Assembly: GCA_015056575.1 (NCBI GenBank)
Contig: SVGA01000013.1
Span: 1 to 64,000, forward strand
From: Butyrivibrio sp.
Lineage (GTDB): Bacteria; Bacillota; Clostridia; Lachnospirales; Lachnospiraceae
Length of the DNA: 64,000 nucleotides
Direction: 5' to 3'
In this document: positions 15,565-23,990 of the stretch, in pieces
Numbering within the stretch: the first letter of the stretch is position 1
Layout: each line of letters begins with the position of its first letter
Program-made: the position numbers and the translations under genes
Notes under the pieces: generated by a model
What the model saw: only the letters and a program-made list of their open reading frames with translations
Databases searched by the model: none
Told to the model about the DNA's origin: nothing

Positions 15565-16929
15565 TCACAGGAAGATCATGAACATCACAATGGCGAAGCC
15601 GATGGTAAAGGCCAGGGCTCCTCTGTCATTGTCCTTCTTTAAGGCGATCTGAGGGATTTCCTCTATGGTGGTGTAGACCAGAGCTCCGCCGGAAACCGCC
15701 ATTATATAGGGCAGAAAGTTCGGGAAAAGAACTATCGCTACCACCGTGATGATTCCAAGGAGCGGGATAGGTGCTCCGGAAATAACTCCCATAAGAAAGG
15801 CCTTGCCTGTCTTTGCGCCATTTTCCCTAAGCCATAGGGATACGTTCAAGGCTTCGGGGATGTTCTGAAGTGCGATGGCAATTGCCAGCACCAGGGCAAC
15901 CGATGAAGATATCCACTCGGTCTTCATGAAATGGGCAGCATAGATAGCCCCCAGGGCAACACCCTCGGGAGTGTGATGGACTACTTCTTTGAGAACAGCC
16001 TTGATCTCAGGTTTCAGCTGGCTTTCCGGTCCTTCTGTGATATCGGAATAAACATGGGTGTGAGGTACCAGCTTATCAAGAAGGATCTGAAGGAGCACTC
16101 CAAGGCAAAAGCTTACGGTAACGGGAATGATACCTCTGTGAGCATTTTGGGAAAGTCCGTCCACAGCAGGCTCGATCATGCCCCAGACACCTACCGAAAG
16201 CATAATGCCTGAACCGGCCCCCACAAGGATTGCTCTCATGTTGTCCGAGACCTGATCCTTCTTGGCATAGATTATGAGTGAACCGAGAAGTGTTCCGATA
16301 AGGGGAATGAGCATTCCGAATATGGTCTCGGTGTCAGACAGGGTGTTGGCGCTGTCCAGGTGAGTAATGAGGGAGCGAAGGCCGATGAATATCAGGATCG
16401 TTCCTCCCATGATCTCAGAGCCGGATTTGTAGCGATCGCCGAAGACGCTTCCGATCTTAACTCCCATCATGGAGATAGCAAAGGTGATAACGCCAATTAC
16501 GATTACCGCGAAGATAACATTGCTGATGCGGCTTGCTTCAAATACCTCTACCGGAACCGCAACAAAGGTGATACCCACCGCCAGTGCATCGATGCTGGTG
16601 GCCACAGCCATCATGAACATCGTCTTAACATCAAATCCGGGCGGAGTATCTTCCTCCGGCCCCAGAGCTTCCTTGATCATGTTGCCGCCGATCAGAGACA
16701 GAAGTATGAACGCCACCCAGGGTGCTACGATACTGATAAGTCTCTCGAATCTTGAGCCCACAAGATAGCCGATAAGAGGCATCATGCCCTGGAAGGTTCC
16801 AAACCATACACCGCAGAGCAGATATTCTTTTTTGGTAAGCTTGCCCGCGGACAGTCCTTTACAGATGGATACCGCAAAGGCGTCCATGGCAAGACCTATT
16901 GATAAAAGCAGTAATTCAAATAATCCCAT
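15565..16929 (-). CDS. MntP-ZIP fusion metal transporter
   Basis: 454 residues in one uninterrupted frame with a strong AAGGAA site. Residues 1-190 are a complete MntP/DUF204 manganese exporter: the N-terminal SIGLAMDAFAVSICKGL and the second repeat ATSIDALAVGITF each carry the conserved Asp, with six helices. Residues 195-454 are a ZIP-family transporter: VVHHTPEGVALGAIYA and ALQNIPEALNVSLWL are the metal-binding motifs of helices IV and V, preceded by a His-containing loop (LVPHTHVYSD). MntP proteins export and most ZIP proteins import; zinc and manganese are the likely ions. A single chain holding both is unusual. No manganese (yybP-ykoY) riboswitch is visible upstream. Confidence 0.9.
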   Translation of the reverse strand: MGLFELLLLSIGLAMDAFAVSICKGLSAGKLTKKEYLLCGVWFGTFQGMMPLIGYLVGSRFERLISIVAPWVAFILLSLIGGNMIKEALGPEEDTPPGFDVKTMFMMAVATSIDALAVGITFVAVPVEVFEASRISNVIFAVIVIGVITFAISMMGVKIGSVFGDRYKSGSEIMGGTILIFIGLRSLITHLDSANTLSDTETIFGMLIPLIGTLLGSLIIYAKKDQVSDNMRAILVGAGSGIMLSVGVWGMIEPAVDGLSQNAHRGIIPVTVSFCLGVLLQILLDKLVPHTHVYSDITEGPESQLKPEIKAVLKEVVHHTPEGVALGAIYAAHFMKTEWISSSVALVLAIAIALQNIPEALNVSLWLRENGAKTGKAFLMGVISGAPIPLLGIITVVAIVLFPNFLPYIMAVSGGALVYTTIEEIPQIALKKDNDRGALAFTIGFAIVMFMIFL

Positions 16930-16961
16930 TTATATGCTTCCTTCGTTCTGACAGACAAAGG

Positions 16962-17006
16962 CGGTGGAAACACCTTGCCAAAATCTTTGAAATCCTGTGA
17001 TCCGGT
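16962..17006. repeat. Dispersed GCGGTGGAAACACCTT repeat, second copy
   Basis: GCGGTGGAAACACCTT, then AAAATCTTTGAAATCCTGTG and ATCC, matches 5694-5743. Read on the plus strand both copies encode RWKHL-x-x-I-x-E-I-L followed by a stop, which could be chance or the relic of a gene end. Confidence 0.5.
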
Positions 17007-17133
17007 CGCCAATATTGTCCTGATACATGTCCGCAAGACCCGACATGCATCCATTATTTTTTTGATCTGCGCGGCGGCGTTTAGGCGTCAAACTTCTTTC
17101 ACGCCTGATGCCACGTTTTCTTTTCCCGAACGA

Positions 17134-17406
17134 TCAGTATCTTACATCAAAGGACCGCTCGTCCGGATCCGGTTCCAATTCTTTCCGATCTATGCCGGAA
17201 ATGTCGATGAATCTTCCGCTGCGAATAGTGGCGATAAAACTCTCTATCGCCGCCTCATCCCCCTGGACTTCGCAGGTGACAGAGCCGTCATATTCATTTT
17301 TCACATATCCTGTCAGCCTGTGCATGTTTGCGGCGTGCATGGCCGTGTACCTGAAGCCCACGCCCTGCACCATTCCGTAGAAGCACAGCCGATATCTCTT
17401 TTCCAT
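17134..17406 (-). CDS. acyP: Acylphosphatase
   Basis: 90 residues, the normal size. It hydrolyses acyl phosphates. FYGMVQGVGFRYTAMHAAN contains the phosphate-binding loop and the essential Arg, and GYVKNEYDGSVTCEVQG the catalytic Asn. The frame is open for 44 codons further upstream, but that part has no family likeness and runs into the repeat element at 17495. The ATG at 17406 is preceded by an AGGATAT-type site. It stands alone. Confidence 0.9.
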   Translation of the reverse strand: MEKRYRLCFYGMVQGVGFRYTAMHAANMHRLTGYVKNEYDGSVTCEVQGDEAAIESFIATIRSGRFIDISGIDRKELEPDPDERSFDVRY

Positions 17407-17494
17407 GATATATATCCTAACCTCTCGTCTTCCTGCGCGAAGGCTCTCTCCTGCATGTAGCAATGTTCCCCGCGGATTGGCTGCTATAGTTGGG

Positions 17495-17680
17495 AAACGT
17501 TTGGAAATATTCCCATCAATTCTTTTGATTTTTTCCAAAATTCTTTAAAAAGATCGATTTTGGTCGAAATCTGTCAGGCGCTTGGAAATATATCGCAAAA
17601 TGTGCGGGTTTATTTTCAAAAAAACTTGTGTTTTGGAAAAAATGGCACTCTCTACCTATCTTCCAAGGAAAATCACGATC
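17495..17680 (-). repeat. Dispersed TTTCCAAA/TTTGGAAA element, copy C
   Basis: On the minus strand the order is GATTTTCC, TTTTTTCCAAAA, TTTTGAAAATA, ATTTTGGAAAAAATC and GGGAATATTTCCAAA with similar spacing to the copies at 48.6 and 55.3 kb. The short T/A-rich arms can form two hairpins. No protein is encoded. It lacks the GC-rich flanks of the other two copies, so it is either older or only related. Confidence 0.5.
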
Positions 17681-17725
17681 TCTGTCTGTTTAGCAGCGTC
17701 CCCTCATGAACAAGTAGCCTTGATT

Positions 17726-17780
17726 TTGCGAATAGCCTCATCTTGCGAATAGCCTCATCTTGCGAATAACCTCATCTTGC
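17726..17780. repeat. 17-bp tandem repeat covering the prsW 3' end
   Basis: ttgcgaatagcctcatc occurs at 17726-17742 and 17743-17759, with one change at 17760-17776, and begins again at 17777. The last copy includes the stop codon of the PrsW-like gene (17772-17774). There are no spacers. Confidence 0.9.
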
Positions 17781-18503
17781 TATTGGTCGGTCGGCCTTTG
17801 CGATCCTGCCCACAAGAATGTATGTAAACAGGAACATCACTGCGACGAACCCGAGGAAATACCAGCTTCCTTCCTGGGCCTCCATGGTGGCGATGTAATC
17901 ATATGCCCCGTGCAAAAGAGCCGGTGCCACAACCGCAACGATCCTCATGAACAGGGAAGCCGATGCCATGCCTCTGTAGTCATATTTCTTGGCGATGCCG
18001 TAGAATATTCCCATGAATACGCCAAAGCACGCGTGGCCGGGGATGGCGGTCACGGCCCGGACGATGGCTGTGCCAAAGCCGTACATCATGACATAGCTGA
18101 TGTTTTCCCAAAGGGCGAATCCCAGGGAGACAAAAACCGCATACACAACGCCGTCGTACTGGCAGTTGAATTCTATGCTGCGCCAGGTTTTGCGTTTCAT
18201 CATCAGGTATTTGGAGCTTTCCTCGGCGAAGGCCACGATTCCAAAATACAAAATGATGTTGTAAAGTGGCGATTCATAGGGCACGGTCATATCCAGTATC
18301 ACCGACAGCACGCGCTCCTCCACAAGGGCGATCAGCGCCGAGAACACGCCGGCTTTGATCAGTTCCCAGATCATGTACCCGCTCTCGTGCTCCAATTTGT
18401 CGGAGCGATAAACCTTCACCATTAAAAATATCGCAGGAACCACCGCCGCTGCGATAAGAAGTCCATGATAAACCAGATATGGTGCTACAAGAAAGTAAAA
18501 CAT
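17772..18503 (-). CDS. PrsW-like intramembrane metalloprotease
   Basis: 243 residues, about eight membrane helices. The conserved residues of the PrsW/CPBP-related glutamic protease group are present: FAEESSKYLMM (the EE pair), GFALWENISYVM (E-N), IPGHACFGVFMG and LLHGAYDY (His and Asp). PrsW in Bacillus cleaves an anti-sigma factor in the membrane; whether that holds here is unknown, and no sigma/anti-sigma pair lies nearby. AGAGGT precedes the ATG. The 3' end is caught in a tandem repeat. Confidence 0.85.
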   Translation of the reverse strand: MFYFLVAPYLVYHGLLIAAAVVPAIFLMVKVYRSDKLEHESGYMIWELIKAGVFSALIALVEERVLSVILDMTVPYESPLYNIILYFGIVAFAEESSKYLMMKRKTWRSIEFNCQYDGVVYAVFVSLGFALWENISYVMMYGFGTAIVRAVTAIPGHACFGVFMGIFYGIAKKYDYRGMASASLFMRIVAVVAPALLHGAYDYIATMEAQEGSWYFLGFVAVMFLFTYILVGRIAKADRPIAR

Positions 18504-18555
18504 TTCGCTACCTCTTTTCCCTCATCTTCCTATTCTGTTCCTTTTATTATAGCGT

Positions 18556-18590
18556 AAAAATTCCCCGGTGCCACATAAGACGCCGGGGGC
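18556..18590 (-). terminator. Terminator of the GGDEF gene
   Basis: On the minus strand CCCCGGCG pairs with a CCGGGG-containing arm (CACCGGGG) across a 12-base loop and runs into ATTTTTAC. It begins about 18 bases after the stop codon at 18608. Confidence 0.8.
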
Positions 18591-18607
18591 TAATACAAAA
18601 TCTTATT

Positions 18608-20068
18608 TCATAATTCAATCACGGTATAGGTGTCGCGGACCTTCTTGGATTCGTAAAGTGCCTTGTCGGCGGTTCCGATCAGGTTGTTTACGAGCTCAGT
18701 TCCGAAGGCGCCGCCAAAACTCATGGTCAATCTCACTTCAGGCTTACCGTCCAGCGTTATCTCTTTTACCGCGGATCTTAGCTTGGACAGCTTGTGCTCC
18801 AGGTTCGCCTTGGTGATGTCAAAGAATACCATCATGAATTCATCGCCGCCGTAGCGGATGACAACATCGTCTTTTCTGACGGAATGCGCAAGCAGCCTAG
18901 CAACCTTCTGGATTGCTTCGTCGCCGCTCTGGTGGCCGGCGGTGTCGTTGACCTGCTTGAACAGATCGATATCGGCCATGACTACAGCGTGGCAGGGCTC
19001 GAAGACCAGTTTTTCATCCAGGAATCTTCTGTTGCGGATCTTGGAAAGGGAATCTATATAAATTTCCGCCTCGAACTCGGAGATCATCTTCTGCTGAGCC
19101 AGATTCTGCAGCTTGGCGTCAGTGGTATCCATGCAGCCATAGACCAGGTGAGCGATTTTTCCGTCTTCATCCCGGTCGCCCACCATAAAGACGCCGTTGA
19201 ACCAGCGGTTGGCGCCCTCACTGTAAAACTCCAAGCTTGAGGAGCCGTACTCTTCAACTGCCGCAAGAATAGTATCTAAGTTAAGCCAGTCGTAGAGGTT
19301 TTTGCGGAAGTTCTCGGCAACCGAAGAGTCCACGTTGTTCTTGAGGAACTGAAAAGCGTCCGGGTCCTTGGGAACCGCTTCCACATATTCATTGGTACTG
19401 ATCATACGGTAGCTTAAATCCTTGACATCGATAAACAGGGAGAAATTGAAGACCTTGCCGATGGCTTCAATGATCTTGACATGCTCCTCCCGCTCTACCT
19501 CGGCCGTGATATCTCGATAGCACCCCATATAAATCTCCAAAGTGCCGTCATCAGGGCGTCTTATGAATCTTCCCGCTCCGGTGACCCAGATGATGCGACC
19601 ATCCTTCCGCTGCATACGATAGGTTGCATGGGTGATATCGGGAAGCTCCCGGTGCATTTTGACGGAATCCCAGAACAGCTTCACAATGCCGTCACGTTCT
19701 TCGGGAACAAGTGTCCTCGCCCAGCTGTCAAACTCATTGGGCATATCCTCCAGTCCGTTATACCCCAGCATCTGCCTGGTCTCATCGTTGAACTCAAAGC
19801 TCAGCAGGTTCTCATCCCGGTCAAAGGTGCAGACATACATACCTGCCTTTAATCCTTTGGCAAACATGTCTTCTCTGAACCTGGCAATTCTATATTTGTT
19901 GTTGGCCTCTTCGATTCTCTTGTTACATTCGGCCAGGAGCTCTTGCTGTTCCTGTGGGTAGGCAGATAAATCAAACAGCGGCGTTACGTCGTCTACTACG
20001 ACACTTGCTTCCGCACCAAACTTACCTACACCTTTACTCATGTTATCCACTATCTCTTTTTTATCCAT
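18608..20068 (-). CDS. PAS-GGDEF diguanylate cyclase
   Basis: 486 residues, soluble. A PAS domain covers about 65-190 (LKAGMYVCTFDRDENLLSFE, then ITHATYRMQRKDGRIIWVTG), a less defined sensory region follows to about 320, and the C-terminal GGDEF domain has IRYGGDEFMMVFF, an intact active site for making cyclic di-GMP from two GTP. RKDD, five residues before GGDEF, matches the RxxD inhibitory site for product feedback. The ATG at 20068 has GGAGG upstream; an ATG seven codons earlier has none. The protein probably senses a ligand through PAS. Confidence 0.92.
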   Translation of the reverse strand: MDKKEIVDNMSKGVGKFGAEASVVVDDVTPLFDLSAYPQEQQELLAECNKRIEEANNKYRIARFREDMFAKGLKAGMYVCTFDRDENLLSFEFNDETRQMLGYNGLEDMPNEFDSWARTLVPEERDGIVKLFWDSVKMHRELPDITHATYRMQRKDGRIIWVTGAGRFIRRPDDGTLEIYMGCYRDITAEVEREEHVKIIEAIGKVFNFSLFIDVKDLSYRMISTNEYVEAVPKDPDAFQFLKNNVDSSVAENFRKNLYDWLNLDTILAAVEEYGSSSLEFYSEGANRWFNGVFMVGDRDEDGKIAHLVYGCMDTTDAKLQNLAQQKMISEFEAEIYIDSLSKIRNRRFLDEKLVFEPCHAVVMADIDLFKQVNDTAGHQSGDEAIQKVARLLAHSVRKDDVVIRYGGDEFMMVFFDITKANLEHKLSKLRSAVKEITLDGKPEVRLTMSFGGAFGTELVNNLIGTADKALYESKKVRDTYTVIEL

Positions 20069-20208
20069 CAGAGCCTCCAAATCCGTCATTTCGTGAACTA
20101 TATTTCACGGCTCGCGAATATTATCCCCACATACTATTGTAACAGCAGTTTTGGAAATAGCCAAACGATATACTCTTAAACTGATAGACACAATTTCGCA
20201 ATCAAGAA

Positions 20209-20238
20209 GGCACCTCAGGCCAGTACTTCCGAGGTGCC
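20209..20238 (-). terminator. Hairpin after feoB
   Basis: GGCACCTC (20209-20216) pairs with GAGGTGCC (20231-20238), 32 bases past the feoB stop. The T tract on the minus strand is weak (TTCTTGATT), so termination may be partial. Confidence 0.55.
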
Positions 20239-20269
20239 AATAGAAAATTTTATTAAATTTTTATATGTC

Positions 20270-22114
20270 TTATCCCAGAAAAGGCAATGAAACATGGTAG
20301 ACGATGCAGGACAGAACAAGTGCTGCTCCAACATAGAATCCTGCTGTCTTTGCTGTCCATTTAAGTGAATGGGACTCTTTGTAGGTGGTGGATAGAGCCA
20401 TGAGGCACGGAACGCTGAAAGTTGTCGCGAACATGAAGGCCAGCGCCTCTGCGCCTGAGATCGTCTGTGCCATGATCTGAGAAAGAACTCCTGTGTCCAC
20501 ACTTCCTGTGCCGGCATTAAACGCAACATCTGCTATATTACTCTGTCCCGCAAACACCGCATTCAGGGTTCCAAGCACAGCCTCTTTTGCGAAAGCCGCA
20601 CTGATGAACGCCATGAATGTGCGCCATCCCATGCCAAAAAATCTGGTTACCGGCTCAATAAAGGTTCCGACTTTATAAAGGAGGCTGCTTTCAACATTTC
20701 CTGAGGGGCTGAAGGAGAATACCCAGAATATGATGGAAACGAGAGTTACAGTCTTAAGCGCACGCTTAAACATGTCAAAGCTCTTTATCCATGCTTCCTT
20801 GATTATGTATTTCCAGTGAGCTTTGTGGTAAGGTGGAAGCTCCATGATCATTCCTGATCTAGATTCCTCCGGCACAAGCTTATTTCCGAATATTTTCGAT
20901 ACGATAAACATCAGGACAAAAATGTATGCGACAATGCCAAGGCATACAAGAGCCGTGCCCCAGGCAGGGAAAAACATTCCTGAAATAACGGGGATCACGC
21001 TCCAGATGGATGCGCAGGGAACCGCCCATACCACCATCATGGTGAGCATTTTCTGTCCCCAGTTGTCCATGACTCTGGTGCCGCTGGCGCCTCCGATTGT
21101 GCAGCCCATTCCCATAAGGATCGGTGCAACCGCTTTGCCCTGAAGACCAAGCTTTGACAGGGCACCGTCAAACTGATAAGCAGCTCTGGCCAGGAATCCG
21201 ATCTCCTCAAGAAAACCAAATACAATATTCACGCCAAAAACAAAGGACGCCATTGAAATACAGAAGTAAAAGGTGTTGGGAATAAGCAGGCTGAACACGG
21301 AAACAAGCCAGGGATGAACTCTAAGGCCAGTAAGGAAATTCGCTATGGGTTTTCCCAAAGCCCCGGGAAGCATGCTTGCTACACTCATGAAGGGGGCCAT
21401 AATCATCATAGCTGCCAAGAAGCCCACCAGGATGACGCCCACCGTAACTATTTTTCCCCAGAAAGGCTTAAGAATGATATTGTCAAACTTTGAGAGTCTG
21501 TAGCCTCCATCAGGAATTGTTGTTACTCCTGAAAGGATCCTGTCAACCCACTCATACTTGGCCTTCTCGACGGAATTCATCTGAGTCTTCGAACTAACAT
21601 CAGGGGCGCTTGTCATCTTATGGGGTGATTCCAGCTCTTTTTCTATAAGTTGTTTCAAACTGTCGAAGCCTTTGCCGTCGGCAGCGGTAAAAGGAAGTAC
21701 CGGTATTCCGAGCCTTTCCGACAAAAGCCTGTGATCGATACTCTTGCCCTGACCTGTTGCAACATCCATCATATTGAGGATCACAATCGCCGGAACATCC
21801 ATCTGAGCAAAGTCCGCCAGCATGTACATGCTTCTCTCGAGCTGGGATGCATCGATCAGAACGCAGACCAAATCTGCCGCGCCGCCTTTTATATATTTCT
21901 CGGTGATGACCTCCTCATCGGAATTGCCGGAAAGACCATAGCTTCCGGGAAGATCCACCAATGTATATTTAACGTTGTTATAGCTGTAGGTTCCTTCTTT
22001 TTTCTCTACTGTCTTGCCCGGCCAGTTTCCCACATGCTGCCTTGAGCCTGTCAGCTGATTGAAGACTGTGGATTTTCCTGAATTAGGCTGTCCCAAAAGA
22101 GCTATGCAGTTCAT
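20270..22114 (-). CDS. feoB: Ferrous iron transporter FeoB
   Basis: 614 residues. The N-terminal GTPase has G1 LLGQPNSGKSTVFNQLTG, G3 LVDLPGSYGL and G4 VILNMMDVA; the C-terminal membrane part has the two Gate regions, including GMGCTIGGASGTRVMDNW with the conserved Cys and MAFISAAFAKEAVLGTL. It imports Fe(II) under anaerobic conditions, with FeoA as partner. Its ATG overlaps the feoA stop (TGATG type), and a GGAGGTGAT site lies inside feoA. The order Cys-rich protein, feoA, feoB is one operon. It is at the short end of the FeoB size range. Confidence 0.97.
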   Translation of the reverse strand: MNCIALLGQPNSGKSTVFNQLTGSRQHVGNWPGKTVEKKEGTYSYNNVKYTLVDLPGSYGLSGNSDEEVITEKYIKGGAADLVCVLIDASQLERSMYMLADFAQMDVPAIVILNMMDVATGQGKSIDHRLLSERLGIPVLPFTAADGKGFDSLKQLIEKELESPHKMTSAPDVSSKTQMNSVEKAKYEWVDRILSGVTTIPDGGYRLSKFDNIILKPFWGKIVTVGVILVGFLAAMMIMAPFMSVASMLPGALGKPIANFLTGLRVHPWLVSVFSLLIPNTFYFCISMASFVFGVNIVFGFLEEIGFLARAAYQFDGALSKLGLQGKAVAPILMGMGCTIGGASGTRVMDNWGQKMLTMMVVWAVPCASIWSVIPVISGMFFPAWGTALVCLGIVAYIFVLMFIVSKIFGNKLVPEESRSGMIMELPPYHKAHWKYIIKEAWIKSFDMFKRALKTVTLVSIIFWVFSFSPSGNVESSLLYKVGTFIEPVTRFFGMGWRTFMAFISAAFAKEAVLGTLNAVFAGQSNIADVAFNAGTGSVDTGVLSQIMAQTISGAEALAFMFATTFSVPCLMALSTTYKESHSLKWTAKTAGFYVGAALVLSCIVYHVSLPFLG

Positions 22115-22338
22115 CCCATCACCTCCATAGCCTCGATTTTCTCGCAGTCTTTCCTGTTAAGTGCAAGCAGTGTCTCCCTTGCGTAGATAAGAACCGGCAT
22201 TCTCTTGTCGTTCTTAACTATCCTGAAGCTTGCGCCTTCCGAAAGCCCGATGGATGCGATACGTTTCACGAACCACTCGTCCGTCCCCAGGGATTTTACA
22301 GTGCCGCTTGTGTCCTTTTTCATTTCACTTAATTTCAT
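22111..22338 (-). CDS. feoA: FeoA family protein
   Basis: 75 residues, an SH3-like cytoplasmic protein that assists FeoB. KSLGTDEWFVKRIASIGLSE and GASFRIVKNDKRMPVLIYAR match the FeoA core, where the glycine-containing turn and IALN-like end (LLALNRKDCEKI) are conserved. Its ATG overlaps the stop of the Cys-rich gene by an ATGA junction, and its stop overlaps the feoB start. Confidence 0.95.
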   Translation of the reverse strand: MKLSEMKKDTSGTVKSLGTDEWFVKRIASIGLSEGASFRIVKNDKRMPVLIYARETLLALNRKDCEKIEAMEVMG

Positions 22339-22526
22339 CTTCCTTCTCCCTCCATCTTATCTTTCGCATCAGCAAGGTGCGAACAGCCCCCGGTACATCC
22401 CGGGCAGCCACAGCCGCATCCTCCCCGTTTACGATCTCTGATTCTGCTCCAAAGCAGCATTACAACCATCATTACAACAATCATCCCTGTAATGATTGTC
22501 GGTAAATTATCTGCAATCCATGCCAT
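22335..22526 (-). CDS. FeoB-associated Cys-rich membrane protein
   Basis: 63 residues. One transmembrane helix (LPTIITGMIVVMMVVMLLW) is followed by a basic patch and GGCGCGCPGCTGGCSH, the cysteine cluster of the FeoB-associated Cys-rich family found in Firmicutes in the place of FeoC. It may hand iron to or regulate FeoB; the role is not established. It is the first gene of the feo operon, with a GGGGGC site before the ATG, and overlaps feoA. Confidence 0.9.
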   Translation of the reverse strand: MAWIADNLPTIITGMIVVMMVVMLLWSRIRDRKRGGCGCGCPGCTGGCSHLADAKDKMEGEGR

Positions 22527-22555
22527 ATTCGCCCCCTGCTGCCGCCATTAAATCT

Positions 22556-22650
22556 GCAATTGCTGAGTCAGCCGTCGTCGAGTTAGCCGTCATTGAGTCA
22601 GCCGTTGTCGAGTCAGCCGCCGTTGATTTAGCCGTCGTTGAGTCAGCCGC
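22556..22650. repeat. 15-bp degenerate tandem repeat
   Basis: Units of the type gagtcagccgtcgtt are repeated about six times with scattered changes. Because the period is a multiple of three, one plus-strand frame stays open and reads AVVESAVVELAV-like sequence, but there is no ribosome site, so it is not called a gene. It lies between the feo operon promoter region and tetR. Confidence 0.8.
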
Positions 22651-22687
22651 CGCTTGGTTAGCTATCGCTAACATGTGGATTTAAGAT

Positions 22688-22712
22688 ATGCCCCACAGCC
22701 AATGTGGGGCAG
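22688..22712 (-). terminator. Terminator of the TetR gene
   Basis: TGCCCCACA (minus strand ACTGCCCCACATT) pairs with TGTGGGGCA across a four-base loop, followed by ATATCTT. It lies 13 bases after the tetR stop. Confidence 0.65.
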
Positions 22713-22724
22713 TATATCAGTGAA

Positions 22725-23339
22725 CTATATCCCAAACCACGCTTTCCATGCGGGTCTGAAAAACTCCTCCAGTGTCCTTGCGTAGTGCAAGGCCTCTTCC
22801 TTGGTAAAACCATGGGATATCGGCAGAAACAACGCTTCTATTGACGAAGTAACAAGCAGATGGAATTCCCGCCTGTCAAAATCCTTCACCGGAACTCCCG
22901 CCTTCTTCATCTCCTCCATATATCGCAAAGTCACGTCTTCCTCAAGCTCTGCCACATCATGGGTGAAATTCTCGTACTTCGTTCCCTGGGATCTGGTAAT
23001 GATAAGCGTAAACTCATCTATGTGGTCGTACATGTACTGCATCGCACGTACTGTCTCGCCCTGACCTTCCCAGCTGAAATTCTCATCGATGCTCTCAATC
23101 TCCTTGAAGTACTCGCCCTCCATTCTGGAGTAAAGATCGTAAAAGCCCTGAGTTACAGGCTCGACAAGAGCTTCAAACATCTCTTCCTTACTGCCAAAGT
23201 GCTTGTACAGTCCGCTGACCCGGATATCGGCTGCTGCCGCAATCCTTCTAAGAGATGCATCCGCAAATCCGTACTGCAAAAATTCCTTCCTAGCAGCTTC
23301 CACTATTCTGATATGAGTTTCTGTCTTATCTCTTGGCAT
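22725..23339 (-). CDS. TetR/AcrR family transcriptional regulator
   Basis: 204 residues. The helix-turn-helix is at 8-50: IVEAARKEFLQYGFADASLR then RIAAAADIRVSGLYKHFGSK, exactly the TetR N-terminal pattern. The rest is a helical ligand-binding domain with no known ligand. The ATG at 23339 is taken because AAGGTGA lies at good distance and the 24 upstream codons overlap the operator palindromes. Two operator-like sites are directly upstream, so it probably represses itself. No transporter gene stands next to it, so its targets are elsewhere. Confidence 0.92.
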   Translation of the reverse strand: MPRDKTETHIRIVEAARKEFLQYGFADASLRRIAAAADIRVSGLYKHFGSKEEMFEALVEPVTQGFYDLYSRMEGEYFKEIESIDENFSWEGQGETVRAMQYMYDHIDEFTLIITRSQGTKYENFTHDVAELEEDVTLRYMEEMKKAGVPVKDFDRREFHLLVTSSIEALFLPISHGFTKEEALHYARTLEEFFRPAWKAWFGI

Positions 23340-23356
23340 AATAATGTCACCTTTTG

Positions 23357-23398
23357 GTGAACACTGTTCTCTACGTTTTATAAGAGTACACTGTTCAC
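23357..23398 (-). promoter_or_regulatory. Paired TetR operator sites
   Basis: GTGAACACTGTTCTC (23357-23371) and GAGTACACTGTTCAC (23384-23398) are two imperfect copies of the palindrome GTGAACA-N-TGTTCAC, separated by 12 bases that hold a TTATAA-like -10. Binding there would close the tetR promoter. Confidence 0.7.
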
Positions 23399-23451
23399 TT
23401 TCTGTTGTCAAGTGCCCGCAGCAGTTCAGTTGTGAAAGAGCTCGGATTAAA

Positions 23452-23736
23452 TTACTTATTGCTAAGCTTCCTCAGCATTTCCATGGCCTTCTCATAGGAC
23501 TCCCGCATTTTCTGCGGTGTGTTAACGGTAATCCCCAGAGCCTTGGCCTTTTCAAGCAGGGCTTCGTCATCGCTGATGAGCATGAAGATATTGCCAGCGG
23601 AGCCCATCACGCTGTCAGCATCAGCAGCCGATATCCGCCTTGCACTTGCTCCGTGCCTTTCGCAGAGCATGGATATCTGCCCGGAAAGAAGCTCATCTTC
23701 TTTAGTTTGAAGGCATATAACTATTTCTTTTTCCAT
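23452..23736 (-). CDS. Conserved small protein of unknown function
   Basis: 94 residues, soluble, alpha/beta in appearance: a first strand EKEIVICLQTKED, a helix, a strand IFMLISDDEAL, and a helix ending in MRESYEKAMEMLRKLSNK. The look is that of a receiver-like or NIF-type small fold, but no motif is decisive. AAGGGGA precedes the ATG. It lies upstream of tetR on the same strand with a 112-base gap that holds the tetR operators, so it is not clearly in one operon with it. Confidence 0.5.
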   Translation of the reverse strand: MEKEIVICLQTKEDELLSGQISMLCERHGASARRISAADADSVMGSAGNIFMLISDDEALLEKAKALGITVNTPQKMRESYEKAMEMLRKLSNK

Positions 23737-23888
23737 ATTGATCCCCTTGGCTACCGAACATACATTCGATACAATTGTGCTTGGTGCTACCAGTACATAC
23801 GGTAGGCGGTTAGTCCTTATCCAGAGGACTGTGACCTCTGTACATATAGAAATCTCGTGTGAGAAATCTTTGTTGGAGGTACTTGCTT

Positions 23889-23990
23889 ATGCTCACCATC
23901 AGTGACCTGATTGCAGTAGTTGCACTTTATGCAACGTTCTTTAGTCTTGGTTACATGTTTGGCAAGCATGATGCCAAGACACAAAAATAA
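23889..23990 (+). CDS. Small holin-like hydrophobic protein (type I toxin candidate)
   Basis: 33 residues: MLTISDLIAVVALYATFFSL forms one membrane helix, then GYMFGKHDAKTQK gives a basic tail. GGAGG lies nine bases before the ATG. Size, single helix and lysine-rich end match the putative holin-like toxins of Firmicutes type I toxin-antitoxin loci (TxpA/BsrG-like). Right after the stop come a hairpin and the conserved block GGGGCTACCCGTCTACCGGT, which in such loci lies where the antitoxin RNA is made. A decayed second copy with the same downstream block is at 55.4 kb. The toxin role is an inference. Confidence 0.6.
   Translation: MLTISDLIAVVALYATFFSLGYMFGKHDAKTQK

Noticed and set aside
16930..17130. 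Manganese (yybP-ykoY) riboswitch before the MntP-ZIP gene
   Set aside because: None of the conserved GGGGAGUAG-type blocks are seen on the minus strand; the gap holds a dispersed repeat instead.
17726..17780. CRISPR-like array
   Set aside because: The 17-base units, like those at 5457 and 22556, follow each other without spacers, and there are no cas genes.
22496..22684. Plus-strand frame over the 15-bp repeats
   Set aside because: It is open only because the repeat period is a multiple of three; no ribosome site and a Val/Ala/Glu/Ser repeat composition.
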